Source of the DNA: JAZRWQ01 sp045541395
Lineage (GTDB): Bacteria; Bacillota; Clostridia; Oscillospirales; UMGS1783
Length of the DNA: 64,000 bases
Assembly: GCA_045541395.1 (NCBI GenBank)
Contig: JAZQIZ010000008.1
Span: 1 to 64,000, forward strand
Direction of reading: 5' to 3'
The number at the start of each line of letters is the position of its first letter. Within the stretch, counting starts at the first letter, position 1. Below are positions 39,993-48,498 of the stretch, piece after piece. The position numbers and the translations under genes are program-made. The notes beneath the pieces were generated by a model. It did no database searches and was not told the DNA's origin. It saw nothing but the letters and a program-made list of their open reading frames with translations.

Positions 39993-40183
39993 TTGACATT
40001 TAATAATTATAATTATATTATATATATGAGATATCATACTTTATTTAAATGTCGTTGTTTTAAACGGTTAAGATATATTTTTAAAATAGTTATTAATATA
40101 TTTGCGTATTTTTTAATACGCCCTTTAACCTATTGTATTTATGCGGCTGCCTGCGGAAAGTTTGTTTTCTCGCAGGCTTTTTT
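39993..40183 (+). promoter_or_regulatory. rny promoter and structured leader ending in a terminator-like hairpin
   Basis: TTGACA (39993-39998), 17 nt, TATTAT (40016-40021) start a leader of about 190 nt before RNase Y. The leader has GCGTATT / AATACGC, an outer pairing GGTTAA / TTAACC, and at 40149-40183 a stem GCCTGCG / CGCAGGC followed by six T's. That last hairpin looks like an intrinsic terminator placed before the ribosome site, suggesting attenuation or a short independent RNA. The frame at 39993-40397 across this leader is not a believable gene. Confidence 0.65.
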
Positions 40184-40215
40184 AGATATTTTAGTATGGA
40201 TTAAGGAGAAAAAAG

Positions 40216-41757
40216 ATGGAGTATATTTATGCCGTTATTGCCTTAATCGTCGGACTGTTGTTAGGATCGTTAATTGGTATTCTTATCAGAAAGAAAATCG
40301 CCGAAGCCAAAATAGGTTCCGCCGAACAAGAGGCAAAAAGAATTGTAAACGATGCTATGAAAGTAGCAGAAACCAAGAAAAAAGAAGCCCTGCTTGAAGC
40401 CAAGGAAGAAATAATCAAAAACCGTACCGAGGCCGAAAGCGAAATTAAGGAACGCAGAGCGGATATTCAGCGTCAGGAACGCAGACTTCAGACAAAAGAG
40501 GAACAGCTGGACAGAAGGACTGCTAACTTTGAAGCCAAGGAAGAACAGCTTGATCAGAAGCTGAAAAAGGCTGAAGTTATGCAGCAGGAAATTGCCGACC
40601 TTAAGCGCGGCCAGATCGCAGTTTTAGAAAAGCTCTCCGGCTATACTGCCGAACAGGCAAAAGCTCACCTTCTCGGTGAGATCGAGCAGGATATTACCCA
40701 CGAAACTGCCGTTATCATTAAGGAAAACGAAGAGAAGATCAAAGAAAACGCCGATAAAAAGGCTAAAGAAATTATTTCCCTTGCAATACAGCGTTGCGCG
40801 GCAGATCATTCAACCGAAGCTACCGTTTCTGTTGTAAGCCTGCCCAATGACGAAATGAAGGGCAGAATAATCGGCCGTGAAGGCCGTAACATCCGCGCTA
40901 TTGAAACTATGACCGGCTGTGACCTTATTATTGACGATACCCCTGAAGCTATCACTCTTTCCTGCTTTGATCCCGTAAGAAGGGAAATCGCCCGTCTTTC
41001 TCTTGAAAGACTTATTGCCGACGGAAGAATTCACCCTGCAAGGATCGAAGAGATTGTAGAAAAGACTAAAAAGGAAATTGAACAGACTATCAAGAAGGAA
41101 GGCGAAAAGGCTACCTTCGAAGCAGGTATCCATAATCTGCATCCCGAACTGGTTAAGCTCCTTGGCCGTCTCCGTTACAGAACAAGCTACGGTCAGAACG
41201 TTCTGGTTCACTCCCTTGAGGTTGCATTTATAAGCGGCGTTATGGCAAGTGAGCTTGGGGTTGACGTAAACCTTGCAAAGCGCGCAGGTCTTTTACACGA
41301 TATAGGCAAGTCTATTGACCATGAGGTAGAAGGCTCTCACGTTGAAATAGGCGTTGATATGGCCCGCAAGTATAAGGAAAATAACGACGTTATCCATGCC
41401 ATTCAGGCTCACCACGGTGACGTTGAAGCTAAAACCGTTATTGCTTGCCTTGTTCAGGCGGCAGATGCTATCAGCGCGGCCCGCCCCGGTGCAAGAAGAG
41501 AAAACCTTGAAGCATACATTAAGAGATTGCAGAAGCTTGAGGAAATAGCAAACGAATTCAACGGCGTTGAAAAGTCCTTTGCTATCCAGGCAGGCAGAGA
41601 GATCCGTATTATGGTTAAGCCTGAGGTTATCAACGATGATAAGATGACCGTCCTTGCCCGCGATATAGTAAAGAAAATTGAAAGCGATATGGAATATCCC
41701 GGCCAGATCAAGGTTAACCTTATAAGAGAAAGCCGCGCTATTGATTACGCAAAATAA
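40216..41757 (+). CDS. rny: Ribonuclease Y
   Basis: 513 residues, normal for RNase Y. Membrane anchor at about 2-24, long coiled coil about 30-195, KH RNA-binding domain about 205-270 (GRIIGREGRNIRAIETMTGCDLIIDDTPE), HD domain with H361-D362 (LLHDIGKSIDHE). RNase Y starts mRNA decay at the membrane. TAAGGAG precedes the ATG. The long leader with a terminator-like hairpin suggests feedback control of its own mRNA, as many RNases have. Confidence 0.97.
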   Translation: MEYIYAVIALIVGLLLGSLIGILIRKKIAEAKIGSAEQEAKRIVNDAMKVAETKKKEALLEAKEEIIKNRTEAESEIKERRADIQRQERRLQTKEEQLDRRTANFEAKEEQLDQKLKKAEVMQQEIADLKRGQIAVLEKLSGYTAEQAKAHLLGEIEQDITHETAVIIKENEEKIKENADKKAKEIISLAIQRCAADHSTEATVSVVSLPNDEMKGRIIGREGRNIRAIETMTGCDLIIDDTPEAITLSCFDPVRREIARLSLERLIADGRIHPARIEEIVEKTKKEIEQTIKKEGEKATFEAGIHNLHPELVKLLGRLRYRTSYGQNVLVHSLEVAFISGVMASELGVDVNLAKRAGLLHDIGKSIDHEVEGSHVEIGVDMARKYKENNDVIHAIQAHHGDVEAKTVIACLVQAADAISAARPGARRENLEAYIKRLQKLEEIANEFNGVEKSFAIQAGREIRIMVKPEVINDDKMTVLARDIVKKIESDMEYPGQIKVNLIRESRAIDYAK

Positions 41758-41761
41758 AAAA

Positions 41762-41792
41762 TTACAGGATGCACTAAGCATCCTGTTTTTTT
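41762..41792 (+). terminator. rny terminator
   Basis: Stem ACAGGATGC / GCATCCTGT with a T-run. Confidence 0.9.
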
Positions 41793-41886
41793 GTTACAAA
41801 AAAATGAAAAAATTTTATTTTGTAACCTTAAATATAACCGTCAAGGTGTATTATATAGTCATAAAATCCCTACGGAGGCGTAAATC

Positions 41887-44187
41887 ATGAAGAAATTTCA
41901 GAAAATAACCGTAATAGTTCTTGCATTTATAATGCTTTTCTCTCTGCTTCCCGTAAGCGCCGCAGAAAACGATCTCAGCGCAGAAGTTATTGAAAAGTTT
42001 AATGCAATGGATTCTTTAAGTGAAATGCAGTCTAAGCGTGCAGATTACAGCGAGGCCGAAGCTTATGAGGCTTACGTTGTTAATATGCATGCTTTAAGAG
42101 CGGAAGCTCTTGAAATATATGCAGGTCTTACCGATGCCCAGAAGACTCAGCTTGAAAATGCTATTGGCAAGGATGCTCTTTCTGATAAACTTGCAACTCA
42201 GCTTAATAACGTTATGAAGCCCATTACCACCAACGTTGTTAAAGGCGAAGAAGGCTATCAGTTCTTTGCAGTATTCCCCCGTAACCGCGCTTATGAAGTA
42301 AGTACACATTTAAACGACGGCGGTCATCCTATGACCATCATTCTCGTTGATACCGAAAATATTGAAGGCAGCTGGACTGTAGACAGCGAATATGCTTACG
42401 GCGAAAGCGATTATGAAGTTCTTTACTGCTGTGAGATCCAGCAGCCCGTTATTCACGGCACCCATTACAGACGTATTAACCTTGAAGATGCCGAGTATTA
42501 TGATGATGAAGCAGCTGCTCATATCCGTGCTATAACCAAGAACGTTTATCCTTACGTTTCATTAGAGGAAATGAAGCAGAATCTTAAGGCTGACGGCTTT
42601 GAATATGCCGATGAGCTTGACCGTGGCGATATTATCTCCGCCGTTCAGTTTGCTATCTGGCATTATTCCAATGAAGAATATGCTTACGTTGAAGGTATGG
42701 ATGCTTACGGCTCTACCATCAATATCGATAATTTAAGCTATGCAAGCGCCCTCCATAATTACAGTAACGAGCTTTGGAGCTGGTGGAAGTTAGGCAAAAA
42801 CGCAACCTGCGTTGATGAAAGCGCCAGAGTAAGGACCGACGCTCTCGTTCAATATCTTATAAATCTTGAGCCGGAGTATGCAGATACTGAGAAGATCGTT
42901 ATTTCCTCTGTTGAAATTTTAGGCGCAGAGCCCGTTCAGAAAAACGGCAATGCTTATAATACCTCCCTTAAGGTGAAGCTTAACAGCGGCGCATTATCCG
43001 AAGAGGATAGCGTTAATATTATTGTATCCAGGACCGACGCTCAGGGCAACGAAACTCAGGTTGCCTCAGAAAAGGTACAGGTAGGTAAGGATACTTATAA
43101 CTTTATAGTTGAAGCTAATAATAACGATACCCTTAACGTTACCGTTGAAGGTAAGCAGACTCTCCCCAAGAGCGTATATCTCTATTATCCCGATTGCGGC
43201 AAGGAAAATTCTCAGGTTCTTTGCGGTGTTGCCGAAGGCTCCACCAACGTTTACTCTGCTGCAAGTGCAGTGTTAGAGATCAAGGAGGTTAAGGTTACCG
43301 CAGATCTTTTAGTTGAAAAGGTTAACTCCTTAGGCAATTATCTTGCAGGCGCAGGCTTTACCCTCTCTTTAGTTAAGGATAACGAAACCTTTGAGGTTGG
43401 CAGCTACGTTGCCAACGAGCTTGGTCAGTTCAAGGTAGAAAACCTTGTTCCCGGCAATTACGTACTGGAAGAGACTCTTGTTCCCGAAGGCTATGCTGCT
43501 CCCGAAACTCCCGTTGAATTTACCGTAAATGAAGAGGGCAAGGTAGATATTAAAGACAGCGCGTATGCCTCTCTTAACGGAAATACCCTTACTGTAGTTA
43601 ATAACTTTAAGCCTGTTACTGCCGTTATTGAAGCAGAAAAATATTTAGACGGTGCTCCTGCCGGAGGATTCGACTTTGTGCTCTCCAAGGGTGGCGTTGC
43701 TTATGAAACCGTTACCAGCACAGAGGACGGTAAAATAACCTTCTCTCCCATAAGTTTTAATACCGTTGGTAAGTATAACTTTGAATTAAAAGAAGTTGCA
43801 GGCCAGAGAGAAGATATAGTTTATGATAACACCGTATACTCCGTAACCGTTAAGGTTGAAAATTTGGGCAACTCCCTTACTGCCACAGTTGAATATTTAA
43901 AGAACGGCGAAGCTTTTGAAGGCCCTGTTAAATTCAATAACGAAACCGCTCTTTTTGAGATCCCCGATGAAGACGTTCCTTTGGCAGACGGTCAGGATAA
44001 AGAAGAGACCGATACTCAGGTAAAGGGCGACAGCGTTGAAAAGGAAGAAGTAAAGGTAGAAAAGGAAGAAAATAAAGAAAAGAATCCTTCAACCTCCGAT
44101 GATCCCTTTACCGCCCTGTTCTTTGCGGCTGTTTCTCTTGCTACTGCCGTAGGCGCAACAATGATTAAAAAACGCAGAGAAGATTAA
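41887..44187 (+). CDS. Wall-anchored thioester-domain surface protein with Cna-B/pilin domains
   Basis: 766 residues. Signal peptide 1-25. A thioester (TQxA-type) domain at about 115-330: Cys 181/182 in VLYCCEIQ and Gln 254 in SAVQFAIWHYS are the likely internal Cys-Gln bond, used by such adhesins to bind host or cell surfaces covalently. A SpaA/Cna-B domain lies at about 475-580 (GNYLAGAGFTLSLVKDN, ENLVPGNYVLEETLVPEGY) and an FctA-like pilin domain at about 585-690. The C-terminus has NPSTSD, a hydrophobic helix and KKRRED, a sorting signal with NPxTS in place of LPXTG. No sortase is in the window. Confidence 0.88.
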   Translation: MKKFQKITVIVLAFIMLFSLLPVSAAENDLSAEVIEKFNAMDSLSEMQSKRADYSEAEAYEAYVVNMHALRAEALEIYAGLTDAQKTQLENAIGKDALSDKLATQLNNVMKPITTNVVKGEEGYQFFAVFPRNRAYEVSTHLNDGGHPMTIILVDTENIEGSWTVDSEYAYGESDYEVLYCCEIQQPVIHGTHYRRINLEDAEYYDDEAAAHIRAITKNVYPYVSLEEMKQNLKADGFEYADELDRGDIISAVQFAIWHYSNEEYAYVEGMDAYGSTINIDNLSYASALHNYSNELWSWWKLGKNATCVDESARVRTDALVQYLINLEPEYADTEKIVISSVEILGAEPVQKNGNAYNTSLKVKLNSGALSEEDSVNIIVSRTDAQGNETQVASEKVQVGKDTYNFIVEANNNDTLNVTVEGKQTLPKSVYLYYPDCGKENSQVLCGVAEGSTNVYSAASAVLEIKEVKVTADLLVEKVNSLGNYLAGAGFTLSLVKDNETFEVGSYVANELGQFKVENLVPGNYVLEETLVPEGYAAPETPVEFTVNEEGKVDIKDSAYASLNGNTLTVVNNFKPVTAVIEAEKYLDGAPAGGFDFVLSKGGVAYETVTSTEDGKITFSPISFNTVGKYNFELKEVAGQREDIVYDNTVYSVTVKVENLGNSLTATVEYLKNGEAFEGPVKFNNETALFEIPDEDVPLADGQDKEETDTQVKGDSVEKEEVKVEKEENKEKNPSTSDDPFTALFFAAVSLATAVGATMIKKRRED

Positions 44188-44189
44188 TT

Positions 44190-44221
44190 AAAAGGAAGAG
44201 CAATTTTGCTCTTCCTTTTTT
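44190..44221 (+). terminator. Terminator of the surface-protein gene
   Basis: Stem AAAAGGAAGAGCAA / TTGCTCTTCCTTTT plus T-run. Confidence 0.9.
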
Positions 44222-44232
44222 GTGTTTAATGC

Positions 44233-44261
44233 TTGAAAAAATTATTAGTGAGTGATATAAT
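44233..44261 (+). promoter_or_regulatory. deoC promoter
   Basis: TTGAAA (44233-44238), 17-nt spacer, TATAAT (44256-44261). An open frame extends to 44233 but would start in the -35 box, so translation starts at 44299. Confidence 0.88.
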
Positions 44262-44298
44262 AACAAGGTATGAAATAAAACGAAAGAGGGCTTATGTA

Positions 44299-45018
44299 AT
44301 GTTTAAAGAACACGGTTATGATGAAAGCTACGCAAAGTATTGTGACCATACCTGTCTGCGTGCTTACACTACTCCCCAGAAAATAGTTGAATTCTGCGAC
44401 GAAGCTAAGAAATTCGGCGCTTACGCTGTTTGCGTTAACCCTATTCACGTTGCTCTTGTAGCTAAGGAGCTTGCAGGTACCAATGTTAAGGTTGCCGCAG
44501 TTATCGGTTTCCCCTTAGGCGCAAACAAAACCTGCATCAAGGCTATGGAAGCTGCAGAGGCCGTTAAAGACGGTGCAAATGAAGTTGATATGGTTATTAA
44601 TATCGGCTATCTTCGCGCAGGCGATTATGAATTCGTTTATAATGATATTAAGGCTGTTGTTGATGCGGTTCAGGGCAAAGCAGGCGTTAAGGTTATTATT
44701 GAAACCTGCTATTTGAATGACATTGAAAAAATTGCCGCTTGCGTTATTTCCGAAAAGGCAGGCGCATCCTTTGTTAAAACCTCTACCGGTATGGGCTCCG
44801 GCGGCGCAACCTTAAAGGATATTCAGCTTATGCAGAGAACAGTTCACTACCCTGTAAAGGTAAAGGCATCCGGCGGTGTTGATAACAGAGCGGCTGCTTA
44901 TAAGTTCTTACAGGCAGGCTGTGACAGATTAGGCGTTTCCAGAGTGCCTCAGATCGTTAATGACGATACCTCTATTATGTCTGCAGCGGCCACCAATAAG
45001 CCCCCCAAGTATGACTGA
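44299..45018 (+). CDS. deoC: Deoxyribose-phosphate aldolase
   Basis: 239 residues from ATG 44299, with AAAGAGGG 8 nt upstream. DeoC splits 2-deoxyribose-5-phosphate to glyceraldehyde-3-phosphate and acetaldehyde in nucleoside breakdown. The Schiff-base lysine is K160 in FVKTSTGMG; the proton-relay Lys is in VKVKASGGV; EVDMVINIG holds the Asp. No other deo genes are nearby. Single-gene unit. Confidence 0.96.
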   Translation: MFKEHGYDESYAKYCDHTCLRAYTTPQKIVEFCDEAKKFGAYAVCVNPIHVALVAKELAGTNVKVAAVIGFPLGANKTCIKAMEAAEAVKDGANEVDMVINIGYLRAGDYEFVYNDIKAVVDAVQGKAGVKVIIETCYLNDIEKIAACVISEKAGASFVKTSTGMGSGGATLKDIQLMQRTVHYPVKVKASGGVDNRAAAYKFLQAGCDRLGVSRVPQIVNDDTSIMSAAATNKPPKYD

Positions 45019-45031
45019 TTGATTTAAAATT

Positions 45032-45064
45032 AAAGGTAACAGCGAAAAAGCTGTTACCTTTTTT
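45032..45064 (+). terminator. deoC terminator
   Basis: Stem AAAGGTAACAGC / GCTGTTACCTTT with T-run. Confidence 0.9.
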
Positions 45065-45152
45065 CTTTCAAAAAAATAATATTTGTTCACAGTTTATTCA
45101 CAAATGAGGTGTATAATGTAGGCATAAATAATAAAAACGGAGGCAACTCAAA

Positions 45153-46520
45153 ATGGAAGGAAGTATTGAACGACGACGACCGCTGCCCGTAAGGCAGGCT
45201 TATAAGGACATTTTTAAAATAGCGCTCCCTTGTATGCTGGAATTAATGCTTATCCAGCTTACCGGTCAGATAGACCTTATGATGGTAGGCGACCTTGGTA
45301 CTACTGCTATTTCTGCAGTAGGTGTGGCAGGTCAGCCTATTATGATCTTAAGTATGCTTTTTACTGCCCTCAATGTGGGTACAACCGCAATTGTCTCAAG
45401 ATACCGAGGCGCCGGCGATTACAAAAATGCAAACAATGCTTTGCGTCATGCAATTTTGTTAAATATAGTTGCCGGTATGCTTATGGGTGTCTTGGGTTAT
45501 TTTTTTGCAGAGCCTCTTGTTCGTCTTACAGGTGCTACCGACGGAGAAATGCTTGATCTTGCAGTGGGATATCTTCGTTTCAGGATCATAGGCCTTGTGC
45601 CCGAAGGTGCCAAAGCAGCAATTACCGCCTCTTTAAGGGCAGTGGGTAATTCCCGAAGTGCTTTGTTTTACAATACCACCGCAAACTGTGTAAACGTTTT
45701 ATTTAATTATCTATTGATTTTCGGTAAATGGTTCTTCCCTGAAATGGGGGTAGACGGTGCAGCCCTTGCAACCTCTATTGCTCAGATCACCGCCGACGTA
45801 ATTTCGGTTGCAATTATTATAAAGGGTAAAAGCGGTCTTAAGCTTTCCTATAAGGGCTTCAGGCTAAGCAGAAATATACTTAGCAATATTGTAAAAGTAG
45901 GTTTGCCTTCTATGATGGAACAGCTTATTTTCCGTGCAGGTATTCTTATTTATACAAGAATGGCTGTTTCGTTGGGCGAAATTTCTTACGCAGGCCATCA
46001 GATACTTCTGAATATTGTTTCTGTAACTACGATCGTAGGACAGGCAGTGGGAATGACAACAGCGCCTCTTACCGGCCAGTGCCTGGGCAGAAAAGAGCCC
46101 GAAAGAGCCAAGCAATATAACCGCTGCGCATTTTGGATGCTCTTTGGTATGTACGTAGTTTGCGGCATTATGTATTTCTTCTTTGGCACAACCGTAATGC
46201 GCCTGTACGTAGACGATATGCGGGTTATAGAAGCGGCTACAGGCGCCATGAAGCTTATAGGCCTTTATATGCCTGTATTTGCAGTGCACCAAACCTTCGT
46301 AGGCGCCTTGCAGGGTGCAGGTGATACAAAGCCTGTTGCTATAATTATGATGTGCACAGTACTGTTTTTAAGGCCTGTACTTGCATATATAGGCAAGGAT
46401 GTGTTATCATTAGGATTAATGGGCCTTCACATTGCAACCTGTATAGAGCAATGTTTGCGCTCTGCGCTTACGTTTATACGCTACAGTACAGGTAAATGGA
46501 AAACCATAAAACTAAAATAA
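45153..46520 (+). CDS. MATE family efflux transporter
   Basis: 455 residues with twelve membrane segments in two halves. IALPCMLELMLIQLTGQIDLMMVGDLGTTAISAVGVAGQP and SLRAVGNSRSALFYN, repeated in the second half as VGLPSMMEQLIFRAG and GALQGAGDTKPVAI, are MATE signatures. MATE pumps expel drugs or metabolites in exchange for Na+ or H+. ACGGAGG precedes the ATG. The SLOG gene follows 10 nt later. Confidence 0.94.
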   Translation: MEGSIERRRPLPVRQAYKDIFKIALPCMLELMLIQLTGQIDLMMVGDLGTTAISAVGVAGQPIMILSMLFTALNVGTTAIVSRYRGAGDYKNANNALRHAILLNIVAGMLMGVLGYFFAEPLVRLTGATDGEMLDLAVGYLRFRIIGLVPEGAKAAITASLRAVGNSRSALFYNTTANCVNVLFNYLLIFGKWFFPEMGVDGAALATSIAQITADVISVAIIIKGKSGLKLSYKGFRLSRNILSNIVKVGLPSMMEQLIFRAGILIYTRMAVSLGEISYAGHQILLNIVSVTTIVGQAVGMTTAPLTGQCLGRKEPERAKQYNRCAFWMLFGMYVVCGIMYFFFGTTVMRLYVDDMRVIEAATGAMKLIGLYMPVFAVHQTFVGALQGAGDTKPVAIIMMCTVLFLRPVLAYIGKDVLSLGLMGLHIATCIEQCLRSALTFIRYSTGKWKTIKLK

Positions 46521-46530
46521 GAGGATATAT

Positions 46531-46875
46531 ATGAAGGTTGCTGTAATCGGCTCAAGAGGGCTATATGTTGAAAATTTAGAAAAATATCTTCCCGAAGAAA
46601 CCACCGAAATAGTTTCCGGCGGCGCCCTGGGGGTAGACAGAAGCGCCCGTAATTATGCTCTGCTTAATAATATTAAGCTTACGGAGTTTCTGCCCGATTA
46701 TAAAAAATATCCCGGCAAGGTGGCGCCAATAATGCGAAATAATGAGATTATTGAGTATGCGGATCTTGTTTTAGCCTTTTGGGACGGCCAAAGCCGCGGC
46801 ACTTTATACGTTATTAATAAATGTAAAGAGATCGGTAAGCCCGTTAAAACCTATATTTATAAAACAAATGCTTGA
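46531..46875 (+). CDS. SLOG-fold protein (DUF2493/DprA-like nucleotide-binding)
   Basis: 114 residues. A Rossmann-like start KVAVIGSRGL, then VSGGALGVDRSARNYA, YKKYPGKVAPIMRNNEIIEYADLVLAFWDGQSRGTLYVI match the SLOG fold that binds nucleotides or sugars (GSRG phosphate loop and GGAxGVD motif). Known relatives act as nucleotide sensors or single-stranded DNA-binding subunits. Role unknown here. It is 10 nt downstream of a MATE gene, probably co-transcribed. Confidence 0.82.
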   Translation: MKVAVIGSRGLYVENLEKYLPEETTEIVSGGALGVDRSARNYALLNNIKLTEFLPDYKKYPGKVAPIMRNNEIIEYADLVLAFWDGQSRGTLYVINKCKEIGKPVKTYIYKTNA

Positions 46876-46898
46876 GGTTCACCTCAAGCATTTGTTAA
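46863..46898. terminator. Bidirectional terminator overlapping two stop codons
   Basis: Stem AACAAATGCTTGAGG / CCTCAAGCATTTGTT with TTCA loop. It contains the SLOG stop codon and the stop codon of the convergent kinase gene. Confidence 0.85.
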
Positions 46899-47853
46899 TT
46901 TGGGCTTTCTTCTGAATTTTAAAAGCTTCAAAGTATTTTTCCTCCATAGGTATCCAGTTATTTATAAACCTTTGAAGCATTTCATTGCCGTTGCGCTTTA
47001 AAATTCTTGCCTTTTGCTCTTCACTTGAAACCGAAAGGAATATTCCTAAATCGTAATATTCCCCAAAGTGAGGATGCAAAGAATAGGAGCCCTCAATAAT
47101 AACAGGCTTTGTGTTTATTATCTTTTTTTTGCCGTTCAGAGCCATTTGGGAACAGTCAAAAATATCGTATTCAAATTCTTGGCCTAATTTGTCTATAACC
47201 TGCTCCTTAAGGCGTTCGTAATGAATATTTCCGCCTGCCTCCTCAAGCCTTTTAGGGGTGCGCATTTGAGGCGGCAGGAAAAAGTGGTCTGCCCTTATAA
47301 TGTTAAAGTCAAAAAGTTCAAGCAGGGTGTTTGCCAGGGTAGTCTTGCCGCTTCCCGCTCTGCCGTCTATGGCAATAACCTTGGGTGCTTCAAAATAAAT
47401 TCTTTTAATTATGTCCCAATACTCTGCGTAAATTTTAGGGATCACCCGATAGGCGGGCTTATATTCTTTTTTGTAATCTTCAGAATGGGAAACAGGCCGT
47501 ATTCCGCCTTTAAGGTACTCGCTTAAGGCCTCCTGCCCCCAAACCTCTTTTATAGGCGAAAGATCAATTTCTTGGCAGTTTTCCTTTGCGCCTTTAATAA
47601 ACAGCAGGTTCAAAAGAGGGAGCTCATTTTTCTCAAAAGCGTTTATATTGGCTCTTACGTAATAAGGGCCAATAGGCTCAAATAAAGGCATATCCCTTTT
47701 TTGTGTCCACTCTTTTTCAATTTCAAAAAGGCTCTTATCTTTGTTTTTTATAAGATGATTTGCCCCGAAGGTGGCCTGAAAAATAAGCTTTATTCCGTCT
47801 TGAAAATTCATTTTCGGGTATTTTAAAAGGTGCTCTTTCAGGGTATTAATCAT
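46879..47853 (-). CDS. Uridine-kinase-like P-loop protein with unknown N-terminal domain
   Basis: 324 residues. The second half (about 157-324) is a uridine/nucleoside kinase-type P-loop domain: Walker A GRAGSGKTT at 164-172, base/phosphate site NIIRADHFFLPP, VIIEGSYSLHPHFGEYYDLGIFL. The first ~155 residues (NTLKEHLLKYPKMNFQDGIKLIFQATFGANHLIKNKD) do not match a domain I know. The kinase may act on a nucleoside or other small substrate. It overlaps the ECF S-component gene by 8 nt, so it could phosphorylate the imported vitamin and trap it (inference). Confidence 0.8.
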   Translation of the reverse strand: MINTLKEHLLKYPKMNFQDGIKLIFQATFGANHLIKNKDKSLFEIEKEWTQKRDMPLFEPIGPYYVRANINAFEKNELPLLNLLFIKGAKENCQEIDLSPIKEVWGQEALSEYLKGGIRPVSHSEDYKKEYKPAYRVIPKIYAEYWDIIKRIYFEAPKVIAIDGRAGSGKTTLANTLLELFDFNIIRADHFFLPPQMRTPKRLEEAGGNIHYERLKEQVIDKLGQEFEYDIFDCSQMALNGKKKIINTKPVIIEGSYSLHPHFGEYYDLGIFLSVSSEEQKARILKRNGNEMLQRFINNWIPMEEKYFEAFKIQKKAQINKCLR

Positions 47854-48376
47854 TAACTATCAGCTTCGCTTTCTTTAAGGCTATAACAATAACGGGAATG
47901 ATCAGAATGTGGCAAATAATGCCCGGCAGAGCGTTTACAAAACCGTTGGCAATAAAAATATCAAAGCCAAATTCTGCTCCGCCAAAGCCTGAGATCAAGG
48001 CCATAGCCGCGCCCCATATAAGCCTGCCCAAAACCATCGCTGTAATTAAAGACAAGTAAACGTAAGCTCCCTTCTTAGGCATCTTTTTATAAAGAAGCCC
48101 TGAAAAAAGGCCGTAGGCAGCCAGTTCAAAGGCCATTGCGATCCCTGTTGGGAAAACAGGGGGCATACCAAAAAGGGCAAACCTTAAAAGGGGCGCCGTA
48201 AACCCAACAACCAGCCCCCAGGGCCCTCCGCAAATAAACCCGCAAAGAAGCACCGGGATGTGCATGGGGGAAAGCATATTTCCTATTTCGGGTATCTGCC
48301 CTGTTAAAAAGGGAAGTACCATACAAAGCGCCAGACAAAGGGCGCTATAAACAATTTTTTTAATTGCTTTATTCAT
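47846..48376 (-). CDS. ECF transporter S component
   Basis: 176 residues, normal for an S component, with about six membrane segments. IPEIGNMLSPMHIPVLLCGFICGGPWGLVVGFTAPLLRFALFG is typical of vitamin-binding S subunits of the PanT-like type. It needs the shared ECF ATPases and EcfT, which are not in this window. The substrate is not readable; the coupled kinase is a clue that it may be a nucleoside- or vitamin-like compound. AGGAG precedes the ATG; a hairpin with a T-run lies in the leader. Confidence 0.85.
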   Translation of the reverse strand: MNKAIKKIVYSALCLALCMVLPFLTGQIPEIGNMLSPMHIPVLLCGFICGGPWGLVVGFTAPLLRFALFGMPPVFPTGIAMAFELAAYGLFSGLLYKKMPKKGAYVYLSLITAMVLGRLIWGAAMALISGFGGAEFGFDIFIANGFVNALPGIICHILIIPVIVIALKKAKLIVND

Positions 48377-48386
48377 TTTAAACTCC

Positions 48387-48436
48387 TAAAAAAGGTATGC
48401 TCCTTCCTTGTGGAAAGCGCATACCTTCATAGTATA
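48387..48436 (-). promoter_or_regulatory. Hairpin with U-run upstream of the ECF gene
   Basis: On the minus strand a -10-like TATACT (48436-48431) is followed by stem AAGGTATGC / GCATACCTT (48427-48419 / 48400-48392), partly extended inward, and a run of T's just before the AGGAG of the ECF gene. It may be the terminator of the upstream MATE gene or an attenuator of the ECF gene. No known riboswitch core recognised. Confidence 0.6.
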
Positions 48437-48498
48437 CATTAAAAATAAACTTTAAAAACAGCTTGTGCTGTGTATGCCAAACTTCCTGTTCGACCCTG

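Noticed and set aside
39993..40397. 134-residue frame before RNase Y
   Set aside because: It covers the promoter and hairpin leader, is A/T-driven in composition and runs into rny in another frame.
41793..41860. Possible fifth copy of the 18-bp element before the thioester protein
   Set aside because: It has TTGTAACC but not the TTTGTCAT half, and no TTGAC box follows at 49 nt.
44233..44298. Longer N-terminus for DeoC
   Set aside because: The TTG at 44233 is the -35 box of a good promoter. ATG 44299 has a proper ribosome site and fits the family length.
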